In this document: positions 8,988 to 15,940 of the stretch, one piece after another
Numbering within the stretch: the first letter of the stretch is position 1
How the letters are laid out: every line of letters begins with the position of its first letter
Assembly: GCF_001426245.1 (NCBI RefSeq)
Contig: NZ_LMCM01000005.1
Span: forward strand, 372,001-436,000
DNA length: 64,000 nt
Origin: Phycicoccus sp. Root101
GTDB taxonomy: Bacteria; Actinomycetota; Actinomycetes; Actinomycetales; Dermatophilaceae
Direction: 5' to 3'
Position numbers and translations under genes: made by a program
The notes under the pieces: generated by a model
What the model saw: only the letters and a program-made list of their open reading frames with translations
What the model was told of the DNA's origin: nothing
Databases searched by the model: none

Positions 8988-9976
8988 GACACCACGCCGC
9001 TGGCGCCATCGCGATGGCGGCCTACAAGCCCGACCCCGAGCTCTTCACGGTGCAGCTCCGGTCGATCCAGGCACAGGAGTGGAGCGACTTCCAGTGCGTG
9101 ATCTCCTGCGACTCGGACGCGGACGCCATCGAGTCGCTGAAGCACTCCGCAGTGGGAGGCGATTCACGGTTCTCGGTCCACGGCGACGGCCGTCGTCGGG
9201 GCTTCTACCTGAACTTCGAGCGGGCACTGGAGTTGGTCCCACGGGAAGCGGCTTGGGTTGCTCTCGCTGACCAGGACGATCGCTGGTACCCGCACAAGCT
9301 CTCGCGGCTCGTGCCCGAGCTCGGCGTGGCGAATCTTGCCGCCGGTCAGGCCCGGGTCGTGCGTCACCCCGATGGTGCCGTTCTCCTGGACAAGACCCCT
9401 CGACGAGAGGTGGCCTTCGATGACCTCATCGTGCAGAACCAGGTGACCGGCGCACAATCGGTGTTTCGTCGGGACTTGCTGGACCTGGCCCTGCCGTTTC
9501 CCCGAGTCGATGCAGTCACTGCGGTGCACGACCACTGGCTGGCCATCTGCGCCTCGGTGGTCGGGAGCATCAGGATCGTGGACGAGGTGGTGCAGGACTA
9601 CGTCCAGCACGGGCGGAACGTCATCGGCGAGGTGTCGGCGCAGCCCATGGACATTCCTGGTGCATTCAGACGTATCCGCGAACTGGCCCTCGAGTACGAA
9701 GGTGGTGCATCACCTCTCGACATGGCGAGGGTGTGCAATCGGCTTGCCTTCGGTTGGCGTCGGGCCATGCTGACCACCGTCAGCGAACGGCTGGGTGAGG
9801 TTCCCACCAGCGCCCAGGGCGCCTGGCTCGCCCTCGGCCCTGACCATGCCAACGCAGACGCCGCCCGATTCCTCACCGCACGACTGAGGTCGCCGAACGT
9901 CGATCGTGGGACGGTGTTCACCTTCCTGCCGGGGGTGCCGTTGGAAGTCCGTCGGCGTACCCGGTCGGAGCGTTGA
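8984..9976 (+). CDS. Family 2 glycosyltransferase
   Basis: 330 residues. The N-terminal AIAMAAYKPDPELFTVQLRS is the GT2 opening, where the usual NG is replaced by KP. WVALADQDDRWYPHKL near residue 90 carries the DQDD metal/nucleotide motif of rhamnosyltransferase-like GT2 enzymes. It is coupled to the flippase by ATGA. The stop codon abuts the stop of the convergent gene at 9977 with no base between them. Donor and acceptor are unknown. Confidence 0.8.
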   Translation: MRHHAAGAIAMAAYKPDPELFTVQLRSIQAQEWSDFQCVISCDSDADAIESLKHSAVGGDSRFSVHGDGRRRGFYLNFERALELVPREAAWVALADQDDRWYPHKLSRLVPELGVANLAAGQARVVRHPDGAVLLDKTPRREVAFDDLIVQNQVTGAQSVFRRDLLDLALPFPRVDAVTAVHDHWLAICASVVGSIRIVDEVVQDYVQHGRNVIGEVSAQPMDIPGAFRRIRELALEYEGGASPLDMARVCNRLAFGWRRAMLTTVSERLGEVPTSAQGAWLALGPDHANADAARFLTARLRSPNVDRGTVFTFLPGVPLEVRRRTRSER

Positions 9977-10975
9977 TCAGACCCGCTGCAATCCGGTCAG
10001 GCGCCAATAGCCTGCGAGCAGCGAGTTCAGGAATGCCATGGCGGCGGGGGCGGAGGTGACTTCCTGGTGGATGCGTGAGTCCAGGTGGCTCGCCACCAGC
10101 TCCCACGAACCTCCCTGCGCCTGGATCCGCTGGCGACGGGCCCGGATCGCTGTGGCGTTGCGCACCAACCAGACCCATGACCGCAGCTTCGGTCCAGCCC
10201 ACCCCTGCGCGACCGCCATGACGAGCAACAGCGGCTCGGTGACCAGGAGCGCCGGTAGCACCCGCCGCAGAAGGGGCGTGGGGTAGGAGGTGAGAACGGT
10301 GACCAGCCGGTTTCGCTCCAGCAGGAACATCTTGTCCGGGTTCTTGGCAAAGGTGTAGGCGTGCTCGGCAACCGCCGTGGGGGTGAAGACGACGCGGAGC
10401 CCCGCGAGCCAGCACCGCAGGCTGAGGTCCGCGTCCTCGTGGTAGAGGAAGTAGGACCGGTCGAGCCCGCCGAGCTGCTCCCAGACCGTGCGACGGACCG
10501 CGAAGAACGCGCCGCTGATCGAGGCCACGTCGCGGGGCGCCTGGTGGCGCGACGAGGGCTCCCCGAAACCTCCGGCCCAGCTGATACCCAGGAAGTGCAC
10601 CGGGTTCCCGGCGGCGTTGACGACGGCGGGGTCGTCGGCCATCACGACCAGGCCGGTCGCGAGGCCGACCCCCGGGTCATGGACCGCGGACCTAATCGCG
10701 TCGAGCGCTCCGGGACCGATGACGGCGTCCGAGTTGACGAAGACCAGCACGTCACCGGCGGTGGCGTCCGCGCCGAGGTGACACCCGTCCGCGAAGCCGC
10801 CGTTGCCCGGGGCGGTCACGAGCCGGACGCCGGTGAGGTCGGGGAGGGCGGTGACGCCGTTGTCCACGAGGACCACGTCATCGCCTTCGGCCAGCTCCCC
10901 GCGGATGGCGGCCAGGCAGGCGGGCAGGTCCGGTTCGTCGCCGTAACCGACGACGACGACACTGAGGGTGCTCAC
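9977..10975 (-). CDS. Family 2 glycosyltransferase (rhamnosyltransferase-like)
   Basis: 332 residues. It opens LSVVVVGYGDEPDLPACLA and has VLVDNG, LVFVNSDAVIGPGALDA (the DxD equivalent is NSDA) and SYFLYHEDADLSLRC, whose HEDaDLs motif is typical of bacterial rhamnosyl/galactofuranosyl GT2 enzymes. The C-terminus has an amphipathic, partly hydrophobic region that may touch the membrane. The GTG start shares GTGA with the upstream DUF2304 gene, so it is the last gene of a three-gene minus-strand operon. Confidence 0.82.
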   Translation of the reverse strand: MSTLSVVVVGYGDEPDLPACLAAIRGELAEGDDVVLVDNGVTALPDLTGVRLVTAPGNGGFADGCHLGADATAGDVLVFVNSDAVIGPGALDAIRSAVHDPGVGLATGLVVMADDPAVVNAAGNPVHFLGISWAGGFGEPSSRHQAPRDVASISGAFFAVRRTVWEQLGGLDRSYFLYHEDADLSLRCWLAGLRVVFTPTAVAEHAYTFAKNPDKMFLLERNRLVTVLTSYPTPLLRRVLPALLVTEPLLLVMAVAQGWAGPKLRSWVWLVRNATAIRARRQRIQAQGGSWELVASHLDSRIHQEVTSAPAAMAFLNSLLAGYWRLTGLQRV

Positions 10976-11376
10976 GTCGCGCGGACCGACTCCGCCCTCG
11001 GCGAGTCAGACGCAGCGGCCGAGGCGTCGCGCCGGGACAGCTGGTCGACAGCCGTCTTGAGCAGGGCCACCTCCTCGGCGAGGACGCGGGTGCGCTCCTG
11101 CAGCCGCCCCGCCTCGGAGCTCAGCTGCATGATCATCACGAGCATCACCAGCACGCCGAGGAACAGCAGCAGGTTGAACGGGACGGTGACGCCCAGAGCC
11201 GTTGCGGCGCGACCGAGGAGGTTCGGGAAGAGCGCCAGGGTTGCAGCGCCGGTGCCGAGGACGACCCACACGAGGGCGTACCTGCCGCGCAGGTACCGGC
11301 GGCGCACCATCTCGACGATGACGAGGACGATGAGGAGGCCGCCGGCGACTCCCAGCCAGTAGGCGTCGTGGGTCAC
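10972..11376 (-). CDS. DUF2304 small membrane protein
   Basis: 134 residues. Three helices fill the N-terminal two thirds, with RRRYLRGRYALVWVVLG between the first two. This is the DUF2304 signature (basic loop, then YAlvWll). A coiled-coil-like segment of about 35 residues, EAGRLQERTRVLAEEVALLK, follows. DUF2304 proteins commonly sit beside GT2 genes and are thought to help dolichol-phosphate-mannose-synthase-like enzymes. Here it is coupled by GTGA to GT2 genes on both sides, which fits an accessory role. Confidence 0.8.
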   Translation of the reverse strand: MTHDAYWLGVAGGLLIVLVIVEMVRRRYLRGRYALVWVVLGTGAATLALFPNLLGRAATALGVTVPFNLLLFLGVLVMLVMIMQLSSEAGRLQERTRVLAEEVALLKTAVDQLSRRDASAAASDSPRAESVRAT

Positions 11377-12125
11377 TGAGCGCCGTCCGGGGCGAGGGAC
11401 CAGTCGCGGACGAGACCGAGGACCACGACGACGCAGGCGCGCGCGAGGTCGATCGTCGACCCGAGGATGCCGCGGCTCGGGTGGCCGCCGAGGCGGGGGA
11501 GCATGGCCACGGGCACCTGCGAGACCGTGAGCCCCGCCTTGTGCGCGATGACGAGGGTCTCGAGCGTGTCGCCGAGGTACTCCGCCGGGTAGTGCTGGGC
11601 GTACACGCGGATGGCGGCCGGCCCCGCAGCGCGGAACCCGGAGGTCGAGTCGTTGAGGCGCACGCCGAGGATCCACGTCATGACCTGCGCGAGCACCTGC
11701 ATGGCCCACTGGCGAGGACCCCGGACGACGTAGTCGCCACTGCCGGCGAAGCGCGCGCCGATGACGACGTCGGACGTCGCCAGCCCGTTCAGCAGGACCG
11801 GGATGTAGGCGGCGTCGTGCTGTCCGTCGCCATCCACCTGGACGACCGCGTCGTAACCGTTGCGGGCGGCATACCGGAAGCCGGTCCTCATCGCCCCGCC
11901 GACGCCCAGGTTGAAGGGGAGCTTCGCGACCATCGCGCCCGCAGCCCGTGCCGTCGCCGCAGTCTCGTCCCTGGACCCGTCGTCGACGACGAGGAGGTCG
12001 GCGAAGGGGGCGTTCCGGCGGACATCGGCCACGACACCGGCGATGGCGGCGGCCTCGTTGTACGCGGGGACGACGACGAGCACTCGTGTGCCTCGAGGTG
12101 TCCCCGTGTGCATCGCCGGTCCCAT
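11373..12125 (-). CDS. Family 2 glycosyltransferase (polyprenyl-phosphate mannose synthase-like)
   Basis: About 250 residues. VLVVVPAYNEAAAI, LLVVDDGSRDETA and VVQVDGDGQHDAAYIP (the DGDGQH metal-binding motif near residue 110) identify a DPM-synthase-like GT2. DSTSGFRA is the acceptor-side motif of the same group. No C-terminal membrane helices are obvious, and the adjacent DUF2304 protein may supply the membrane anchor. ATG 12125 is used; ATG 12113, preceded by GGGACC, is equally possible. First gene of the operon ending at 9977. Confidence 0.82.
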   Translation of the reverse strand: MGPAMHTGTPRGTRVLVVVPAYNEAAAIAGVVADVRRNAPFADLLVVDDGSRDETAATARAAGAMVAKLPFNLGVGGAMRTGFRYAARNGYDAVVQVDGDGQHDAAYIPVLLNGLATSDVVIGARFAGSGDYVVRGPRQWAMQVLAQVMTWILGVRLNDSTSGFRAAGPAAIRVYAQHYPAEYLGDTLETLVIAHKAGLTVSQVPVAMLPRLGGHPSRGILGSTIDLARACVVVVLGLVRDWSLAPDGAQ

Positions 12126-12363
12126 CGCCGTGGCTGACTTCCGCGCCCGCGTATGAGGCGTGCTTGACACAGTGCCAGCAGGGGCCGTGCAGGGGGAGAG
12201 GTGGACGGTGGTTCTGGCCGAACGGCTGAGGTACTGCGGCCGAACGGCACCAACCGTGACAAGTCGGACACGGCGAGCGAACGGATCACGCCTCGGTCGT
12301 GGGTCTGCCCGAGCGGCAGGACGAGGCGAGCGGGACCGCGGGCCCACGGATACGCTGACGGCC

Positions 12364-13371
12364 ATGTCAGCCGAGGGTGGAACCACAGCGATCCTTGCGG
12401 CCCTGGCCGCCAACGTGGGGATCGCCGTCACGAAGTTCGTCGCGTTCCTGCTCTCGGGTTCGAGCTCGATGCTCGCCGAGTCCGTGCACTCCCTCGCCGA
12501 CTCCGGCAACCAGGGCCTGCTGCTGTTCGGCGGGAAGAAGTCCAAGCGGGATGCGACCCCCGAGCACCCGTTCGGGTTCGGGCGCGAGCGCTACGTCTAC
12601 GGTTTCATCGTCAGCATCGTGCTCTTCAGCCTCGGCGGGTTGTTCGCGCTGTACGAGGCGTACCACAAGTACCACGAGAGCCGGCTGCACGGCGGGGCGA
12701 TCACCAGCTGGCAGTGGCTGCCCATCGCGGTGCTCCTGGCCTCGATCGTCATGGAGGGCTTCTCGTTCCGCACCGCGGTCGGGGAGAGCAACCAGTCGCG
12801 CGGCAGCCGGTCGTGGAGGGAGTTCATCCGGTCGGCCAAGGCTCCCGAGCTCCCAGTGGTGCTGCTCGAGGACTTCGCGGCCCTCATCGGTCTGGTCTTC
12901 GCCCTCATCGGCGTCTCGCTCACGCTCATCACGGGCAGCGGCATCTGGGACGCCTTCGGCACCGGTGCCATCGGCCTGCTGCTGGTGACCGTGGCCATCG
13001 TGCTGGCGATCGAGATGAAGTCGCTGCTCATCGGGGAGTCAGCGAGCCCCCGGGCCCGCCGACGCATCGAGGACGCGCTCGCGTCCACCGACGGCATCGA
13101 GCGGGTCATCCACGCCAAGACCCTGCACCTCGGGCCCGAGGAGCTGCTCGTCGCCGCGAAGCTGGCGGTCTCTCCCGGGTCGGACGCGGCGGCCATCGCG
13201 GACGCCATCAACCGCGCCGAGGCAGCCGTCCGGGCCACCGAGCCCGACATGACCCTGGTGATCTACCTCGAGCCGGACATCGACCTCGGTGAGTCAGCGG
13301 TGCCGCCCGAGGGCGCCACCGCGGTGCCGCCCGAAGGCGCCACCCCTGCCACCCCGGCCGCCGCCGGCTGA
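12364..13371 (+). CDS. Cation diffusion facilitator family transporter
   Basis: 335 residues: an N-terminal six-helix domain and a cytoplasmic domain from about residue 215. ESVHSLADSGNQ in helix 2 gives the HxxxD metal site. In helix 5 the corresponding place reads LLEDFAALIG, acidic rather than HxxxD, so the metal preference (Zn, Mn or Fe) is uncertain. HPFGFGRERYVYGF is the conserved loop after helix 2. The family exports divalent metals in exchange for protons. The last 30 residues are a low-complexity tail holding a duplicated VPPEGAT heptad. ATG 12364 matches the family N-terminus. Confidence 0.85.
   Translation: MSAEGGTTAILAALAANVGIAVTKFVAFLLSGSSSMLAESVHSLADSGNQGLLLFGGKKSKRDATPEHPFGFGRERYVYGFIVSIVLFSLGGLFALYEAYHKYHESRLHGGAITSWQWLPIAVLLASIVMEGFSFRTAVGESNQSRGSRSWREFIRSAKAPELPVVLLEDFAALIGLVFALIGVSLTLITGSGIWDAFGTGAIGLLLVTVAIVLAIEMKSLLIGESASPRARRRIEDALASTDGIERVIHAKTLHLGPEELLVAAKLAVSPGSDAAAIADAINRAEAAVRATEPDMTLVIYLEPDIDLGESAVPPEGATAVPPEGATPATPAAAG
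13297..13344 (+). repeat. 24-bp tandem duplication in the CDF C-terminal tail
   Basis: Two head-to-tail copies of a 24-base unit, differing at one visible base (gagggc versus gaaggc), encode AVPPEGAT twice. It lies in a disordered Pro/Ala tail and is probably a recent slippage duplication. Confidence 0.8.
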
Positions 13372-13385
13372 TCCGCGAAGGGTTC

Positions 13386-13655
13386 TCAGCCCGGGGCGTT
13401 GCCCTCAGGCATGCCGTCCTCGTCGGTGCCGGCCGGCACGTCCTCGGCGTCGGGGTCGACCTGGTAGTCGCTCTTGATCGCGTCCCAGGCCTCGAGCTTG
13501 TCCTCGTCGAGGTCGAGCTCGACCTTCTCCTCGGTGGCGGACGTCGAGGTGGGGGAACCGGTCTCGGCTGCGTCGGTCGTCGTCCCATCCGTGGCGGTCT
13601 CGTCCACCTGGGCGTCGGCGACCTCTCCGGGGACGTGGGTGCTCGGCTCGGTCAT
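13386..13655 (-). CDS. Small acidic protein of unknown function
   Basis: 89 residues, with no membrane helix and no recognisable domain. The first 43 residues are Thr/Ser/Ala/Asp-rich and look disordered. The centre, KVELDLDEDKLEAWDAIKSD, could form one amphipathic helix, and the end is again acidic (DPDAEDVPAGTDEDGMPEG). Predicted to be strongly acidic. It lies 36 bases downstream of the histidine kinase on the same strand and could be the third gene of that operon. I do not recognise it. Confidence 0.55.
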   Translation of the reverse strand: MTEPSTHVPGEVADAQVDETATDGTTTDAAETGSPTSTSATEEKVELDLDEDKLEAWDAIKSDYQVDPDAEDVPAGTDEDGMPEGNAPG

Positions 13656-13691
13656 GGTGTGCCTCTCGCCTGGGTCGGGTGTGGGTCCTTC

Positions 13692-14903
13692 CTACTGCAC
13701 GCCATACGGACTCGCACCCGCACGACCTGCCGGGAGGGGCTCCACGCCCCGGACAGGGGGCAGCGCCGGCCACGAAGCCATGGCCGCCCCAGCTCGTGCG
13801 GCGGCGCTCGCGGGGGAGTGGTGCGGGCGCAGCGCGTCGGGGACGTCGATGCTCAGCTCGGCACCGCCCTCCCTGGAGGTGCCGGCCACGAGCCACCCGC
13901 TGCGGACGCGGGCCAGGGCGTGCACCATGGCCAGGCCCAGACCGGTCTGGGAGTACTCGTCGCGGAACTCGTCGTCGAGCAGGGCCGCCCCGACGGCGGT
14001 GGCGGGTCGTTCGCGCCAGCCGTTGATGGTCTCGATCTGCGCCGGGCTCAGGCCCGGGCCCGAGTCGGCCACCCCGAACTGCACCCGCCCGGCGGAGCGG
14101 CGGGCGAAGAGGCGGATCGTGGCCTCGGGCCCGGTGTAGCGCAACGCGTTCTCGACCATGGTGTCCAGCACGGCGCGCAGCCGTTCGGGGGCGAGCACCA
14201 GCTGGCCGACGTCGCTGTCGAGCTGCCAGTTGCGGTCGGCGATGGTCGACCACCGGACGAGGACCTCCCTCATCGCGTCGTCGAGGTCCACCACCTCGCG
14301 GGTGGTCCCGCCCTCGAGCGAGATCGCCCGGACCAGCCGGTCGCACACCCGCTCCAAGCGACGCAGCTCGTCGTCGACGACGACGAGGTCGGCCAGGCGG
14401 TCGGAGCGGTACTCGCTGGCGTTGAGCAGGCCGAGGTAGCCCCGGGCGATGGTCAAGGGGGTCCGCAGCTCGTGCGAGGTGATCCGCGTCAGGCGCTCGC
14501 GGCTCGCGCTGAGGGCGCGCTCCTTCTCGGCCATCTCCCACACCTGCACCAGGGCCCGCTGCCTGCGCTGGATGTTGTGCATGACCATCCACATGAGGAT
14601 CGCCAGCAACGGCAGCTCGGTGGTCTCGATCCAGTTGATCTCGCTGCGCATCGCGCTGAGGATGAACTGCACGGTGCTGATCAGCCAGAACAGTCCCAGC
14701 GTCGGCAGCGTCAGGCGCTGCTCACCTAGCCCCAGCCCGTACAGGGTCACGAACACGACGAGTGCGATGTGGAACGGGAGCGTCTCGAAGCCGAGGTAGA
14801 GCGGCATCGCGCAGATGCTGGCGACCGCGGTCGCCAGCCAGGTGCCCATTAGCAGACGCGGGTGGGCAGGCTCAAACGTTGGGGATGCAGTATCCGACAC
14901 CAC
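13692..14903 (-). CDS. Membrane-bound sensor histidine kinase (OmpR/PhoR type)
   Basis: 403 residues. About four hydrophobic segments occupy residues 15-110 with no large external domain, so the stimulus is probably sensed in or near the membrane. The dimerisation box TSHELRTPLTIARG, near residue 142, holds the phosphorylated histidine. MVENALRYTG (N box), DSGPGLS (G1) and TGLGLAMVHAL (G2) form the ATPase domain. The ATG at 14903 overlaps the response-regulator gene by 32 bases; ATG 14849 is an internal alternative. Partner: the regulator encoded immediately upstream. Confidence 0.85.
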   Translation of the reverse strand: MVSDTASPTFEPAHPRLLMGTWLATAVASICAMPLYLGFETLPFHIALVVFVTLYGLGLGEQRLTLPTLGLFWLISTVQFILSAMRSEINWIETTELPLLAILMWMVMHNIQRRQRALVQVWEMAEKERALSASRERLTRITSHELRTPLTIARGYLGLLNASEYRSDRLADLVVVDDELRRLERVCDRLVRAISLEGGTTREVVDLDDAMREVLVRWSTIADRNWQLDSDVGQLVLAPERLRAVLDTMVENALRYTGPEATIRLFARRSAGRVQFGVADSGPGLSPAQIETINGWRERPATAVGAALLDDEFRDEYSQTGLGLAMVHALARVRSGWLVAGTSREGGAELSIDVPDALRPHHSPASAAARAGAAMASWPALPPVRGVEPLPAGRAGASPYGVQ

Positions 14904-15546
14904 GCACCGTCTCTATCGGGGGATGGGGGGACAGCTTGGAACGAAGCCGGCCGATGCAGACCTCGACGAGGTTGCTGCCGGGATCGAAGTCGAGCCCCCA
15001 CACGTCGTTGAGGAGCTCCTCGCGGGTGCAGACGTCGCCGGCCCGCCGCATGAGGTGGGCGAGCAGCGCGGACTCCCGCTCGCTGAGGACGACCCGGCGG
15101 TCGTCGCGCTCGACGATGCGCCGGTTGGTGTCCAGGCGCAGGCCCGGGGTGCCCAGGAACCGGTGGTCGCTGCCGGTCCGGACGTCGGAGGCACCCAGGT
15201 GCCGGTTGATCCGGGCGAGCAGCTCGATGAGGACGAACGGCTTCCCGACCACGTCGACCGCACCCTTGTTGAGCGCCTGCACCCGCGCCGACACGTCGTG
15301 CATCCCGGTGAGGACGATCACCGGCGGCGGCGAGGGGAGGTCGGGGAGCCGGTCGAGGACCCCCAGCCCGTTCGTGCGCGGCAGGACGAGGTCGAGCAGC
15401 ATGAGGTCGAAGTCCTGGGCCCGCAGCTGCGTCAACGCCGAGTCGCCGTCAGGCACGCCCACGACCCGGTGACCGACGTCGGACAGGGCGCGCGACAGCA
15501 GGACGCGGATCCTCTCCTCGTCGTCCACCACCAGGATCGTGCTCAC
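14872..15546 (-). CDS. OmpR/PhoB-family response regulator
   Basis: 224 residues. The receiver domain runs from VSTILVVDDEERIR: acidic pair at residues 8-9, phospho-acceptor Asp in LMLLDLVLP near residue 53, Thr in VLTGM, Lys in VGKPF. It is followed by a winged-helix domain ending VEVCIGRLRSKL and ETVRGVGYCIP. The start is GTG 15546, where the receiver fold begins, with GGGGAC upstream. Regulators of this family bind direct half-sites spaced 11 bp. Exactly such an array lies in the adjacent upstream region (15680-15833), so autoregulation and control of the divergent copper-protein cluster are the leading hypotheses. Confidence 0.88.
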   Translation of the reverse strand: MSTILVVDDEERIRVLLSRALSDVGHRVVGVPDGDSALTQLRAQDFDLMLLDLVLPRTNGLGVLDRLPDLPSPPPVIVLTGMHDVSARVQALNKGAVDVVGKPFVLIELLARINRHLGASDVRTGSDHRFLGTPGLRLDTNRRIVERDDRRVVLSERESALLAHLMRRAGDVCTREELLNDVWGLDFDPGSNLVEVCIGRLRSKLSPHPPIETVRGVGYCIPNV

Positions 15547-15940
15547 CCAGGTCCCCTGCTTCCTCGTCGTGCCCTGCCGTGCAATGCACCCCTGCCTGAG
15601 GATGACGCACGTCGGGGCATTGGAAATCATGCGTGTGGATGAGATCCGAACGTCTCCTGAGGGAGCAGATGCCGCTCTCTGACGGGTTCCTGACGACTTC
15701 ATGACAGGTCGATGACGGCGATGTGTCGGGTCCTTGATGCCCTGATGACGACATCCTGAGGCGGATGTGACTCACGGCTGAAACTCCAGTGACCGCAATC
15801 TGTTTCGGTCGTGACGAAGTCGTGAGGGTTCGCCGGTCGTCGGGTGCAAACGGTCAGCGGCGGCGGAGTCTGTCCCTCGGGGGCGGTGTTCCCCACCGGT
15901 GGGGCGACCAGCTCGACCGGCTCGCTCGTTGGAGGTCCTC
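15547..15940. promoter_or_regulatory. Divergent intergenic control region (394 bases)
   Basis: The region separates the minus-strand two-component pair from the plus-strand copper-protein cluster and contains no credible gene. It holds the 11-bp phased array listed separately and a strong ribosome-binding site (TTGGAGGTCCTC) just before the ATG at 15941. I could not place a convincing -10/-35 pair for either direction. Confidence 0.6.
15680..15833. promoter_or_regulatory. Fourteen-unit 11-bp phased TGAC array, probable PhoB/OmpR-type operator
   Basis: Cut into 11-mers from 15680, the units begin TGAC, TGAC, TGAC, TGAC, TGTC, TGAT, TGAC, TGAG, TGAC, TGAA, TGAC, TGTT, TGAC, TGAG. All fourteen begin TG, eleven begin TGA and eight begin TGAC. 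A further TGAG sits in phase at 15658, with one broken unit between. On the minus strand the units read N7-GTCA. The best pair, CTGTCATGAAGTCGTCAG at 15690-15707, resembles the E. coli pho box CTGTCAT-N4-CTGTCAT, which has the same 11-bp period. Confidence 0.75.

Noticed and set aside
12163-12168. TTGACA as a -35 box for the CDF gene
   Set aside because: No -10-like hexamer occurs at the right distance, and the gene starts 196 bases further on.
13386-14592. A long open frame running from the small acidic gene through the histidine kinase
   Set aside because: It is the wrong frame of the kinase. The kinase motifs are in the frame 13692-14903.
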